Source of the DNA: Collinsella sp. An2
Lineage (GTDB): Bacteria; Actinomycetota; Coriobacteriia; Coriobacteriales; Coriobacteriaceae
Assembly: GCF_002160065.1 (NCBI RefSeq)
Contig: NZ_NFJW01000002.1
Location: forward strand, 124,001 to 188,000
Reading direction: 5' to 3'
Length of the DNA stretch: 64,000 bases
Below the pieces are notes generated by a model. It saw only the letters and a list, made by a program, of their open reading frames with translations. It ran no database searches and had not been told where the DNA came from. Made by a program: the position numbers and the translations under genes. This document shows positions 1 through 7,807 of this stretch, in pieces; position 1 is the first letter of the stretch; the number at the start of each line of letters is the position of its first letter.

Positions 1-654
1 GTAGAACTCGGCGTTCTCCTGCTTACGAATCTCCACGATGGGCAGGGCCATAAGCTTGTCACCTTCATAGACGCCGACCGTGATCTCGGTGCCTACCAGG
101 CGCTGCTCTACCAGCACCTTGTCACCATGCTCAAACGCGACCTCAAGCGCGCGGGGAAGCTCGGACGCGCTCTTGACGCAGCTCACGCCATAGCTCGAAC
201 CGTTGACAGCGGGCTTCACGAAGCACTCCGGGCCCAGCTGATCCATGATGGCGTCGACATCAATATCGTCGCCGCGCTCTACAACTACACCCTTGGCGAT
301 GGGAATACCGGCATGCTCGTACAGAACCTTCGAGATGTCTTTGTCGGCTGCACAGGCACTGGCGGCAACACCCGAGCCCGTGTAGGGGATATGCAGGTAT
401 TCAAGGATGCTCTGAATCATGCCGTCCTCGCCGCCCAGCCCGTGGAGAGCGATGAACGCAGCATCGTAGCCACCCTGGGCAAGGTCATGTAAAAACCCCT
501 CTGAACCCGGGTCGAGCGTCTCGACAGTGCCGTAGCCGGCCTCCTTGAGAGCGACGACCACGTTGGCGCCGGATGCTTTCGAGATTTCGCGCTCATCGGA
601 GATGCCGCCCGACAACACGACCACACGCATCGCGTCCTTGTTCTTCCTGCTCAT
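1..654 (-). CDS. ddl: D-alanine--D-alanine ligase, C-terminal part cut off by window edge
   Basis: ATP-dependent cytoplasmic ligase that makes the D-Ala-D-Ala dipeptide for peptidoglycan. The first 218 residues are visible. They carry the N-terminal LSGGISDEREIS loop (about residues 14-25), ALHGLGGEDG (69-78), PYTGSGV (90-96) and the ATP-grasp stretch FVKPAVNGSSYGVS (145-158), all typical of Ddl. The metal-binding C-terminal end lies beyond position 1. I chose the ATG at 654-652 because GGGAGG lies 8 bases upstream; an in-frame ATG at 630 (MRVVVL) has no such site. The gene is divergent from rlmN. Identification is firm; which Ddl paralogue cannot be said. Confidence 0.93.
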   Translation of the reverse strand, partial: MSRKNKDAMRVVVLSGGISDEREISKASGANVVVALKEAGYGTVETLDPGSEGFLHDLAQGGYDAAFIALHGLGGEDGMIQSILEYLHIPYTGSGVAASACAADKDISKVLYEHAGIPIAKGVVVERGDDIDVDAIMDQLGPECFVKPAVNGSSYGVSCVKSASELPRALEVAFEHGDKVLVEQRLVGTEITVGVYEGDKLMALPIVEIRKQENAEFY

Positions 655-705
655 GATGCGCTCCCTCCCAAGGTGGTTTTTCCCGCCTTGCGTCATTTCT
701 TGGTC

Positions 706-734
706 TCGACTCACGGTATCTTATTGTATATAGA
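706..734 (+). promoter_or_regulatory. Candidate sigma70-type promoter of rlmN
   Basis: A -35-like TCGACT (706-711), a 17-base spacer and a -10-like TATAGA (729-734) lie 32 bases before the rlmN start in the ddl/rlmN divergent gap. The -35 matches TTGACA at 4 of 6 positions, so this is a plausible but unproven site. Confidence 0.45.
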
Positions 735-766
735 TACGATTCGGTTCCACCATTGAAAGGTATGCA

Positions 767-1813
767 ATGGAAGAAACAAACAAGCGCCCCGACATCCGCT
801 CTCTTACCCCCGATGAGCTGGGCGTCCTTCTGCGCGACTTGAAGCAGCCGGCCTTTCGCACCAAGCAGGTCATAGAGTGGGTCTTTGATAAGAACATCAG
901 TTCGTTTGACGAGATGACGAATGTTCCTAAGTCCCTGCGCGAGCAGCTTGCCCAGTCCTTTACGTTCAACCTGCCCGAAGAGGTTGCACGACAGGTCTCG
1001 GCAGATGGATCGCGTAAGTACCTACTCCGCTTCTCCGATGGCGTCGCCGTCGAGACGGTCGCCATGCCAAGCCGCTCGAAGCTCGCAGTATGCATCTCGA
1101 CACAGGCTGGCTGCGCAATGGGTTGCGTCTTCTGCGCCACCGGCCTTGCGGGGCTTACCCGTTCGCTTACCGCCCAGGAGATGGTCGATCAGGTGCTCCA
1201 CGTTGCCAATGACTTCAACGAGCGCGTGACCAGCGTCGTCTTCATGGGTCAGGGAGAACCTTTCAATAACTTCGACGCCACGGTCGAAGCGCTGCGCAAG
1301 CTCAACGCAGAGCACGGCCCGAATATCGGGGCACGTCATCTCACCGTTTCTACCTGCGGCATCATTCCTCGCATTCGTCAGTTTGCCGAACTTCCCGAGC
1401 AGTTCACCCTTGCCATCTCTCTGCACTCCGCCATCCAGCAGACTCGCAACCAGCTCATGCCCGGTGTTAAGAAATACACGCTGCCGCGCCTGTATGAAGC
1501 CCTGCAGAACTACACCGAAAAGACCGGACGACGCCCGACGTACGAATACGCCATGATTGAGGGAGTCAACGACACCGATCCCGAAATGCGAGCGCTCTGC
1601 GACTTCTGCGAAGGAACGTTGTGTCACGTTAACCTTATTCAGCTGAACGACATTCGCGACAGCCCCTTTAAGCCGTCGCCGCAGAAGAAGGTCGAAGAGC
1701 TTCAGCGGAGGCTGATGACGCGCGGCGTCGAGACGACCATTCGTGTATCGCGGGGGAGTGACATCGACGCGGCCTGCGGTCAGCTCAAGCAGCGTCTTAC
1801 GACCCATAAATAA
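767..1813 (+). CDS. rlmN: 23S rRNA (adenine2503-C2)/tRNA(adenine37-C2) methyltransferase RlmN
   Basis: Radical SAM enzyme that methylates C2 of A2503 in 23S rRNA and, in many bacteria, A37 of tRNAs. It has 348 residues, the usual length. The radical SAM cluster motif is C116-x3-C120-x2-C123 within CISTQAGCAMGCVFC. The SAM-binding MGQGEPFNN follows, and the C-terminal AACGQL supplies the conserved Cys used in the methyl-transfer mechanism. The start is the ATG at 767 with GAAAGG a few bases upstream. It stands alone between the divergent ddl and a strong palindrome at 1865-1902. Confidence 0.96.
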   Translation: MEETNKRPDIRSLTPDELGVLLRDLKQPAFRTKQVIEWVFDKNISSFDEMTNVPKSLREQLAQSFTFNLPEEVARQVSADGSRKYLLRFSDGVAVETVAMPSRSKLAVCISTQAGCAMGCVFCATGLAGLTRSLTAQEMVDQVLHVANDFNERVTSVVFMGQGEPFNNFDATVEALRKLNAEHGPNIGARHLTVSTCGIIPRIRQFAELPEQFTLAISLHSAIQQTRNQLMPGVKKYTLPRLYEALQNYTEKTGRRPTYEYAMIEGVNDTDPEMRALCDFCEGTLCHVNLIQLNDIRDSPFKPSPQKKVEELQRRLMTRGVETTIRVSRGSDIDAACGQLKQRLTTHK

Positions 1814-1864
1814 TCATATTTGCATCGGGCTCATCCTTTGAGCCTCTTGTTGCTGCTTCACATG

Positions 1865-1902
1865 ACGAGCCCCCATGTTTTACGTGAAACATGGGGGCTC
1901 GT
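1865..1902. terminator. 38-bp palindrome with a central parS-like site; likely bidirectional terminator
   Basis: Two 19-base arms pair perfectly except for one T/G position. The stem lies between the convergent ends of rlmN (1813) and the minus-strand small gene (stop at 1971), where a terminator is expected. There is no good T-tract, so termination is inferred from position and stem strength. The central 16 bases (1876-1891) read TGTTTTACGTGAAACA, one base away from the parS consensus. Confidence 0.7.
1876..1891. other. parS-like site (one mismatch)
   Basis: TGTTTTACGTGAAACA differs from the parS consensus TGTTTCACGTGAAACA only at one base. It lies 0.3 kb from the end of parB and is nested in a longer palindrome. 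ParB binding is inferred. Confidence 0.65.
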
Positions 1903-1951
1903 TGGTATCAGGAGATCCTAACCGTTCGTGATGTATGTCTAACCCAAATAC

Positions 1952-1963
1952 TTAGGTACCTAA
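1952..1963. repeat. 12-bp palindrome TTAGGTACCTAA, copy 1
   Basis: Identical to 5943-5954 and also a few bases after a minus-strand stop codon (1971). Confidence 0.5.
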
Positions 1964-1970
1964 ATATTAC

Positions 1971-2222
1971 TTAATATCCAACAGATTCCCATTGCTGTGC
2001 AACCCACTGCTGGTTGATCTTTGGATTGCGCGTCATCTGTGCTGTGCGCAGTGCAACCTCTTCCGACATTCCATCGACCGTTTGCTTTGTGGTAGACATG
2101 ACCGACCGCGCCTTAGCAATCAGCTTGGTCCGAAGCTCACGGTCCGTCATTAGACGATACGACACATATGACGTTGCTGCTACCGTCACCGTAAATGCAA
2201 TAGCCCCTGCAAACCCCTTCAT
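1971..2222 (-). CDS. Small single-pass membrane protein downstream of parB
   Basis: 83 residues with an N-terminal hydrophobic segment (FAGAIAFTVTVAATSYVSY, about residues 4-22) followed by a charged, probably helical cytoplasmic tail. The start lies 5 bases beyond the parB stop, so it is very likely translated with parA-parB. I do not recognise a family. The size and layout resemble small membrane-anchored YtxH-like proteins, but that is only a resemblance. A role in chromosome segregation is suggested by position alone. Confidence 0.7.
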   Translation of the reverse strand: MKGFAGAIAFTVTVAATSYVSYRLMTDRELRTKLIAKARSVMSTTKQTVDGMSEEVALRTAQMTRNPKINQQWVAQQWESVGY

Positions 2223-2227
2223 AGCTA

Positions 2228-3118
2228 TCAGCCCTCATCCATCTCAACTGTTCCCGATGACTCCTGGACGATCTGTGCTAGCAGCGAGTCCAACTCATCC
2301 TCGTCTTTAAATTCAATCTCAATCTTATTCTTGCCACGTAGACTCTTGACCTTCACATTGGTATTAAGAGCCTGACGCAGAACTCTTGCAGCCTTCTTGA
2401 ACGACTGCGGTGTCACCGTTCTTGGTGCTCGTGGTGCATCGCCGACTGAAAACAATGGTGCAAGGTTTTCAGTCGCACGAACGGACAGTCCTTCCTTTAC
2501 AACCTTTTCTGCGAGCCTGATTCTTGCATCCTCATAGGGAACCGCAAGGATTGCCCTCGCATGACCAGCAGTAAGCTGGCCTGCAAAAATCATGTCCTGA
2601 ACAGGAGCAGGAAGGTCAAGCAAACGGAGGCTATTGGTGATCGCAGAACGTGACTTAGATACTGCCTTCGACAGAGCTTCCTGAGTCATCCCGCTCGCAT
2701 CGATGAGCTGCTTATAACCCTTAGCTTCTTCAATAGGATTCAAGTCGGAACGCTGAAGATTCTCGATGAGTGCCAGAGCGAGCATTTCCTGATCGTCAAC
2801 ATCTCGCACAACCGCAGGAACTTCCTCAAGACCAGCAAGCTTAGCTGCCTGGTACCGGCGCTCTCCGGCGATGATTTCGTAACCCTTACCTTTTCGACGA
2901 AGAAGCAACGGCTGTAGAATTCCATGCTCTGCTATAGAGTTGCTCAGCTCCCGAAGTTCCGATTCATTGAAATGCACACGCGGTTGATTTGGGTTCGGAG
3001 TAATATCCTCAATAGGAACAGTCTGCTTAGCAGCAGCGCTTCCCGTTTCAGTTTGAGCCTCGCCCATAAGCGCGTTCAAACCTTTTCCGAGACCACTTTT
3101 TCGCTTTGGACTAGGCAC
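2228..3118 (-). CDS. parB: Chromosome-partitioning protein ParB (Spo0J family)
   Basis: CTP-dependent DNA clamp that loads at parS, spreads, and helps recruit SMC for origin segregation. It has 296 residues. The N-terminal clamp domain includes the IAGERRYQAA signature (around residues 83-92) and VHFNESEL. A helix-turn-helix segment (MTQEALSKAVSKSRSAITNSLRLLDLP) reads parS, and the C-terminal dimerisation domain is at 260-296. Its start overlaps the parA stop by 8 bases, which implies translational coupling. Five good parS-like sites lie within 3 kb. Confidence 0.96.
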   Translation of the reverse strand: MPSPKRKSGLGKGLNALMGEAQTETGSAAAKQTVPIEDITPNPNQPRVHFNESELRELSNSIAEHGILQPLLLRRKGKGYEIIAGERRYQAAKLAGLEEVPAVVRDVDDQEMLALALIENLQRSDLNPIEEAKGYKQLIDASGMTQEALSKAVSKSRSAITNSLRLLDLPAPVQDMIFAGQLTAGHARAILAVPYEDARIRLAEKVVKEGLSVRATENLAPLFSVGDAPRAPRTVTPQSFKKAARVLRQALNTNVKVKSLRGKNKIEIEFKDEDELDSLLAQIVQESSGTVEMDEG

Positions 3119-3923
3119 GGTTGATCACCTCTTTAGCTAATGACATGTATGCCTTAGCACCCTTGTTGTTTGGAGCATATGAGATCACAGGCATGCCATA
3201 CGATGGCGCTTCGGAGAGCTTTACCGTTCTAGGAATCAACGTTTTAAAGGTTGTATCGCCAAAATAGTTGCGGACTTCTTCAACAACCTGATTCGAAAGC
3301 GAAGTACGAGAATCAAACATGGTCAGAAGGACGCCATATGTATCCAATTCCTTGTTCAAGCGCCCCTTTACCATCTTCATCGACTCCAACAGCTTTGTTA
3401 CGCCTTCAAGTGCGTAATACTCACACTGAATAGGGATCAAAACGCTGTCTGCTGCAGTTAAAGCATTGATTGTCAGCAGACCGAGCGACGGGGGACAGTC
3501 GATGAAAATGAAGTCAAATGCATCTTTCACCGGCTCAAGAGCCTCTTTTAACCTTGTTTCGCGTGCCATTGCCGAGACAAGCTCAACTTCAGCACCTGCC
3601 AACTGAATTGTTGCTGGCACTACAAACACTTTCTTGCTCTCTGTATCATGAATGAGGTCCTCAACAGGCACATCATTGAGCAGCGCGTCATATACACACT
3701 GCTCAAGATCTTCTTTTTCAACACCAAGGCCGCTTGTACTGTTTCCCTGAGGGTCAAAGTCAACCAGAAGTGTCTTTCGATTCATTTCTCCTAATGCTGC
3801 AGACAAATTAACAGCTGTTGTTGACTTGCCCACACCACCTTTCTGGTTGATGATGGCGATTACACGCGTCTTTTTAGCGCTTTTCGACCGCTTTACGTCT
3901 CGGAATCCCACTATTCCTCCCAT
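3111..3923 (-). CDS. parA: Chromosome-partitioning ATPase ParA (Soj family)
   Basis: Deviant Walker-A ATPase that works with ParB in origin segregation and, in related bacteria, modulates DnaA. It has 270 residues with KGGVGKST (about 28-35), FDPQG and the Walker-B-like FIDCPPSLGLL. The annotated ATG at 3923 has no clear ribosome site. A GTG at 3911 is preceded by GGAGG only four bases away, so the true start may be either. The first 20 residues are poorly conserved in the family in any case. It is first in the parA-parB-small membrane protein operon. Confidence 0.95.
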   Translation of the reverse strand: MGGIVGFRDVKRSKSAKKTRVIAIINQKGGVGKSTTAVNLSAALGEMNRKTLLVDFDPQGNSTSGLGVEKEDLEQCVYDALLNDVPVEDLIHDTESKKVFVVPATIQLAGAEVELVSAMARETRLKEALEPVKDAFDFIFIDCPPSLGLLTINALTAADSVLIPIQCEYYALEGVTKLLESMKMVKGRLNKELDTYGVLLTMFDSRTSLSNQVVEEVRNYFGDTTFKTLIPRTVKLSEAPSYGMPVISYAPNNKGAKAYMSLAKEVINRA

Positions 3924-3961
3924 TTCTACGGTTTTAGTGCGTTCATCGGCTCGATGGAGGA

Positions 3962-3977
3962 TGTTTCACGTGAAACA
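3962..3977. other. parS: parS site, perfect consensus
   Basis: TGTTTCACGTGAAACA matches the 16-base consensus exactly. It lies about 40 bases upstream of the parA start, so ParB bound here could also affect parAB transcription. Confidence 0.93.
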
Positions 3978-4005
3978 TGACGTTCCTAATCTCCAGAATC
4001 CATTA

Positions 4006-4021
4006 TGTTTCACGTGAAACT
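4006..4021. other. parS: parS site, perfect 14-base core
   Basis: TGTTTCACGTGAAACT has the full GTTTCACGTGAAAC core; only the last outer base differs. It lies 44 bases from the previous site. Confidence 0.9.
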
Positions 4022-4138
4022 ATGAAGCAAGAGCATTTCTCAGATAGACGAAGGTGAATTTAAGTTAAGAATCGTGTTGGTGGAACAAATCAGCAATTCA
4101 ACTAATGAATTTATACAAGTTTCACGACCATACGTGCA

Positions 4139-4154
4139 TGTTTCACGTGAAACA
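4139..4154. other. parS: parS site, perfect consensus
   Basis: TGTTTCACGTGAAACA matches the consensus exactly, in the AT-rich spacer upstream of parA. Confidence 0.93.
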
Positions 4155-4398
4155 TGCAGGACTAAACTATTCAAAAGTGTCATTCAAACTCTCAACTGAA
4201 TTGAGTTCAACAATCAAACAATTTCAACGGTAAACCTGAGTTTGCTCATTCTTGCGTTATATTGCAATCAACGCAGACACTTACATAAGATCAATACTCT
4301 AATTACTTATATCGTAGTTGTAATCTATTTCGCTATTACTGTATTCAGTAGTCTCTCTTTCGTAATTCAGAATGGTAATACACAACGTCGAGAAATGC

Positions 4399-4438
4399 AG
4401 AATGCCCTGACGTTTCACGTGAAACGTCAGGGCATTCT
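4399..4438. terminator. Perfect 40-bp palindrome centred on parS, downstream of rsmG
   Basis: Two 20-base arms pair without a single mismatch, centred between 4418 and 4419. The middle 16 bases (4411-4426, CGTTTCACGTGAAACG) contain the complete 14-base parS core. It lies about 80 bases beyond the rsmG stop, where a terminator would be expected, but the following bases on the minus strand are not T-rich. It may therefore be a parS site with extended symmetry, a terminator, or both. Confidence 0.8.
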
Positions 4439-4520
4439 AAAGAAAACTGAAATATGAAAAGTGCTGAACGAATACTAAGGCAAAGAATCACTCAATCGGA
4501 TCAGATCAGATCAAAACAAT

Positions 4521-5285
4521 CTATCCCAAAGGATGGCGTTTGGCAGCACCAGCCTGTCGTGGAAGCTTGCAAGAAGGTCGGGACACCGATTGATACACGA
4601 TCACCGTACGATGACCCAACTCATTCGGAAGCTCAAATTCAGAATAAGCAACACGCCTCAAACCACAAATATCAGCGGCACGATCACCAGCCTCAAGCTC
4701 AGACTCTTCAGGTCGAGCCTTCGCAGCAACAAAGAGACCGCCTCGCTGAAGCAACGGAGTTGCATACTCAATCAACACCGGAAGCGAAGCGACGGCACGA
4801 GCAGTGATGACAGCAAACCCATTCAGATGTTCAACAGCATAATCCTCAAGACGCGCATGAACACACTCAACTCTGTCAAGGTGAAGCTGATCACAGAACT
4901 CTTGTACAGCAGCGACCTTCTTGCCAACAGAGTCAAGCAACACGGCGTCTCGCGCGGATACAATTCTCAGAGGGATTCCTGGAAAACCAGCACCGGTACC
5001 CATATCAAGATAACGACCATCAGGAGCCTGAGAACAGGCATCGGCAAGTAGCAGTGAGTCCAGAATATGTAAGACCAGGGCCTCAGTCGGTGAAGTGATT
5101 CTTGTCAGGTTAAGTGAAGCGTTCTTCTCGATAACAAGAAGCAAATGCTCAACAAGCTGATTCAGCTGGTGGTCTGTCAAATCAATCCCAGCATCCTGAG
5201 TCAACGACTTAAGCTCATCAACCAAAGATGCCTGAGAAACTCTATTCAAAGAGTCTACGGAACCAGTCATATCAACACCTTTCAA
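4521..5285 (-). CDS. rsmG: 16S rRNA (guanine527-N7)-methyltransferase RsmG
   Basis: SAM-dependent enzyme that makes m7G527 in 16S rRNA. It has 254 residues. The SAM-binding motif GRYLDMGTGAGFPGIPL sits at about residues 87-103. The start at 5285 gives MKGVDMTGSVDSL; the internal ATG (MTGSVD) is also possible. An intrinsic terminator separates it from jag, so it probably has its own promoter in the short gap before 5324. Confidence 0.93.
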   Translation of the reverse strand: MKGVDMTGSVDSLNRVSQASLVDELKSLTQDAGIDLTDHQLNQLVEHLLLVIEKNASLNLTRITSPTEALVLHILDSLLLADACSQAPDGRYLDMGTGAGFPGIPLRIVSARDAVLLDSVGKKVAAVQEFCDQLHLDRVECVHARLEDYAVEHLNGFAVITARAVASLPVLIEYATPLLQRGGLFVAAKARPEESELEAGDRAADICGLRRVAYSEFELPNELGHRTVIVYQSVSRPSCKLPRQAGAAKRHPLG

Positions 5286-5318
5286 GTGACTGAAATCAGT
5301 GTAACAAGAATCTGAGAC

Positions 5319-5344
5319 AAAAAAGGGAGCGCCGCAGCGCTCCC
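5319..5344 (-). terminator. Intrinsic terminator after jag
   Basis: On the minus strand GGGAGCGC and GCGCTCCC pair around a 4-base loop and are followed directly by TTTTTT. It ends the rpmH-rnpA-yidD-yidC-jag transcript before rsmG. Confidence 0.9.
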
Positions 5345-5369
5345 CAAACTCATCGATGAACGTCAGGAG

Positions 5370-5927
5370 TTACACCAAGGAAATCACAACATGACGATCG
5401 GGATCGGTACCCTCGGAATGAGTTTCAACCTGAACGTTATCACGCAGGGCAATGTGTACGAGACGACGCTCATAGGCGTTCATAGGCGGCAGGGTCACTG
5501 TCGTATGCTGGCGAACAGCACGGGCAGCTGCAGAGGTTGCCATTGCAGTGACCTTGTCATGACGTCGGCTCTTATATCCCTCGATGTCCACAGACACTGG
5601 ATAACGAAAACCGAGCTTTTTGCTCACCATAAGTGAAAAGAGCGTCTGAAGAGCTTCGAGTGTGCGCCCATGGCGACCGATGAGGACGGCAAGATCAGGA
5701 GCCGTCACATCAAGTATGAGGTCATCATCGTCGCCCTCATACTCGTCAATGGGCGAACCCTCGGCACCAAAGAAGCCGAGCAGCTCGCGGAGAATCGAAA
5801 TCGAAAGGTCTGCAATCGTATCCAAATCCTCGTCGGTGAGCGGCTCACCAGCCTTATAACGAGCCGCAAGCTCGGGATACTCTCCAGAAGGAGCGACCTC
5901 CTGGGCTTCATTCATGACGTCATCCAT
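5370..5927 (-). CDS. jag: KH-R3H RNA-binding protein Jag/KhpB
   Basis: 185 residues. A type II KH domain (DLAVLIGRHGRTLEALQTL, about 75-93) with the GRHG loop is followed by an R3H domain with the R-x3-H signature in NAYERRLVHIAL. These proteins bind RNA with KhpA and affect cell division and envelope genes. The N-terminal Jag-N domain found in Bacillus is absent; the first 50 residues are acidic and probably flexible. GGAG lies 6 bases before the ATG at 5927. It follows yidC, the usual order. Confidence 0.92.
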   Translation of the reverse strand: MDDVMNEAQEVAPSGEYPELAARYKAGEPLTDEDLDTIADLSISILRELLGFFGAEGSPIDEYEGDDDDLILDVTAPDLAVLIGRHGRTLEALQTLFSLMVSKKLGFRYPVSVDIEGYKSRRHDKVTAMATSAAARAVRQHTTVTLPPMNAYERRLVHIALRDNVQVETHSEGTDPDRHVVISLV

Positions 5928-5942
5928 ATGAACTCCAATTAG

Positions 5943-5954
5943 TTAGGTACCTAA
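5943..5954. repeat. 12-bp palindrome TTAGGTACCTAA, copy 2
   Basis: It abuts the yidC stop codon in the yidC-jag gap. An identical 12-mer at 1952-1963 lies just after the stop of the small gene downstream of parB. Function unknown; chance is possible. Confidence 0.5.
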
Positions 5955-6731
5955 TTAGTTCTTCTTGTGCGGACGCTGCTTGCGCTCACGACGCACCACA
6001 TCGACCTCGATGGGAGCATTCGCAAGACGGGCCTCTTCCTCGGCCTTCGCCTTCTCCATGACGCGCTGCGTAACGAACACCTGCTGGACAACCTGCCACA
6101 GCGTAGAAACGTCATAGTACAGAAGAACGCCGGCGGGAAGTCCCCAACCGATGAACAGCATCATGATAGCCATGACGACAGATGTCGTACGCATGGTAGA
6201 AGCCTGGGCGCCGGTCTGGTTACGAGCGCTATACAGCTGCGGGATGAGCGTCAGCACGGCAAACAGCAGCAGCGCGATGATGTACGGAAGCGCAACAGTA
6301 ATACCCTGGGCAAACGTACCAGCAGGCGTAGCGGTCAGATCGGGCAGGATGTTATAGAACGAGAACGGCACATCGCTGCCGCCGAAATACGAAGGCAGGT
6401 CGCGCAGCAGCGTAAAGAGCGCGAACAGGATAGGCATCTGAATAAGGAGCGGCAGGCACCCGCCAAACGGGTTGAACTTGTTCTCGGAATAGAACTTCTG
6501 CATCTCCTCGTTCATGCGCTGCGGATCGTCGGCATAACGCTCCTGAATCTCCATGAGCTTAGGCTGCAGCACCTGCATGCGCGCAGTGGACTTCGTGGAC
6601 TTCAGCAGCAGCGGCGTCAGGATAAGACGCACAATGAGCACCAGGATGATGATCGACAGTCCCCAGTCGACCGCAAAGCTCTGAATGACCGCGAGGATCT
6701 GGAAGAGAATGTTGACGATCCAATCCCACAT
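5955..6731 (-). CDS. yidC: Membrane protein insertase YidC/Oxa1 family
   Basis: Inserts and folds inner-membrane proteins, alone or with SecYEG. It has 258 residues, the short form without the large periplasmic domain of proteobacteria. Membrane segments are visible at about 15-35 (LSIIILVLIVRLILTPLLL, with the conserved hydrophilic-groove Arg), 95-115, 145-165 and 180-210. The C-terminal tail is basic (RRERKQRPHKKN) and may contact the ribosome. Unlike many Gram-positive YidC proteins it has no obvious lipobox. It lies between yidD and jag in the usual operon. Confidence 0.95.
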   Translation of the reverse strand: MWDWIVNILFQILAVIQSFAVDWGLSIIILVLIVRLILTPLLLKSTKSTARMQVLQPKLMEIQERYADDPQRMNEEMQKFYSENKFNPFGGCLPLLIQMPILFALFTLLRDLPSYFGGSDVPFSFYNILPDLTATPAGTFAQGITVALPYIIALLLFAVLTLIPQLYSARNQTGAQASTMRTTSVVMAIMMLFIGWGLPAGVLLYYDVSTLWQVVQQVFVTQRVMEKAKAEEEARLANAPIEVDVVRRERKQRPHKKN

Positions 6732-6760
6732 GTGTAGTTAACCTCCGAGTTACCGTGCAC

Positions 6761-6997
6761 CTAGGGCACGGGGTCGTAGCCGCCGGCGTGGAGCGGGTTG
6801 CATCGTACGATGCGCCGAACCGCCAGCCAGCCGCCCTTTACAATGCCGTGACGCCGAATCGCCTCGACGGCATATTGTGAACACGTAGGGGTGTAGATGC
6901 ACGAAGCCGGAAGCATCGGCGAGATAAACCGCTGATACAGCCGAATGGGCGCCACCGCGACGCGGCGCGCAAACGTGTGCCATGCCCCCTTAGCCAT
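6761..6997 (-). CDS. yidD: Membrane protein insertion efficiency factor YidD
   Basis: 78 residues, the usual size. [26 protein letters not shown] is the family signature, with the Cys pair and amphipathic N-terminus, followed by [13 protein letters not shown]. It aids YidC-dependent insertion. The ATG at 6997 overlaps the rnpA stop by 8 bases (ATGGCTAA), a coupling seen in many bacteria. The frame stays open further upstream inside rnpA, but the family signature starts here. Confidence 0.94.
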   Translation of the reverse strand: MAKGAWHTFARRVAVAPIRLYQRFISPMLPASCIYTPTCSQYAVEAIRRHGIVKGGWLAVRRIVRCNPLHAGGYDPVP

Positions 6998-7319
6998 CAA
7001 GACCCGCCCGCTTACACAGCGACTGCAAGGCTCCCGCAAGTTCTTCGGGTCGGGCCGCAGCGGTGCCGCGCGTGGCAAACAGAATGATCTCGCGACCCTC
7101 GGCGGGAAAGCCGTGATGCCGCGCGACCTCGCGGAGCACCCGCTTGGAACGGTTGCGCACCACGGCGCAGCCAAGGCGCTTTGGTGCAGCGAAGGCGACC
7201 CGTCCTGGATCGCCTTCGCTCAAAGAATCACATATAACCATTCGCATCAAGGGATGGTTATAGCGCCGTCCCTGGGTGAACACGCGCTCAAAATCCATCT
7301 TGGACTTGATGGTCCTCAT
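6990..7319 (-). CDS. rnpA: Ribonuclease P protein component
   Basis: Protein subunit of RNase P, which trims tRNA 5' leaders. It has 109 residues. The RNR signature [14 protein letters not shown] is at about residues 52-65 and the basic N-terminal [14 protein letters not shown] is typical. It sits between rpmH and yidD as in most bacteria. Confidence 0.94.
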   Translation of the reverse strand: MRTIKSKMDFERVFTQGRRYNHPLMRMVICDSLSEGDPGRVAFAAPKRLGCAVVRNRSKRVLREVARHHGFPAEGREIILFATRGTAAARPEELAGALQSLCKRAGLDG

Positions 7320-7333
7320 ACGAACTATGTCTA

Positions 7334-7468
7334 CTAGACGGTGAGGCGCTTGCGACCCTTGGCGCGACGACGGGCCAGCACAGCGCGGCCGCCCTTGGTT
7401 GCCATACGAGCGCGGAAACCGTGAGTCTTGGCGCGCTTACGCTTGTTCGGCTGATAGGTACGTTTCAT
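7334..7468 (-). CDS. rpmH: 50S ribosomal protein bL34
   Basis: 44 residues beginning [21 protein letters not shown] and ending [10 protein letters not shown], the nearly invariant bL34 sequence. AGGAGG lies 7 bases upstream of the ATG at 7468. An upstream in-frame extension exists but is not bL34. A strong promoter lies at 7535-7564. Confidence 0.97.
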   Translation of the reverse strand: MKRTYQPNKRKRAKTHGFRARMATKGGRAVLARRRAKGRKRLTV

Positions 7469-7807
7469 CGTTGTCCTCCTGCTGCATTTCTTGCAATCAA
7501 TGAAAGGCCAATTAACAGGCACTAGAGCTTTCAGATTGTATGGAATACCGCGCGCGGATGTCAACAAAACAATTGCATATATCCCGAAGTCACCACAGGT
7601 GAACGGCAAGATTTGCACGCTTTGAACAGCGCGGGTGAATTATTTCATATTCTTTCACGCACATTTCCACAGGCTCAGTGGAAGTTGTTGATAACTTTTC
7701 GCAATCTTTCTTCACTTTTCAACAGGTTTTGAAAAGTTGTGGAAAGATGTGTAACTGTCCACGGTGAGCTACTATCTTGCTGAAACCGCGTGAAAGATTG
7801 AGAAACC
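7469..7807. other. oriC: Upstream DnaA-box cluster, candidate oriC part 1
   Basis: The strand of all genes flips here. Between 7660 and 7765 lie several DnaA-box-like 9-mers: TGTTGATAA at 7686-7694 (reverse TTATCAACA), TTTTCAACA at 7716-7724, TGTGGAAAG at 7738-7746, ATTTCCACA at 7663-7671 and a weaker one near 7755. Most differ from TTATCCACA by one or two bases. The rest of the stretch is the rpmH promoter and leader. Confidence 0.7.
7535..7564 (-). promoter_or_regulatory. Strong sigma70-type promoter of the rpmH operon
   Basis: On the minus strand TTGACA (7564-7559, perfect -35) is followed by an 18-base spacer and TACAAT (7540-7535, -10 with 5 of 6 matches). Transcription would begin near 7528, about 60 bases before rpmH. 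Confidence 0.8.

Larger units (their letters stand above)
3924..4520. other. AT-rich gene-free spacer holding four parS sites (centromere region)
   Basis: About 600 bases between parA and rsmG without a credible gene. It is visibly much richer in A/T than its surroundings. It contains parS or parS-like sites at 3962-3977, 4006-4021, 4139-4154 and 4411-4426. The parA promoter must also lie here, but I could not assign one with confidence. Confidence 0.8.

Noticed and set aside
4242-4457. A 71-codon hydrophobic frame in the parA-rsmG spacer
   Set aside because: No ribosome site, runs through the parS palindrome, and lies in AT-rich non-coding sequence.
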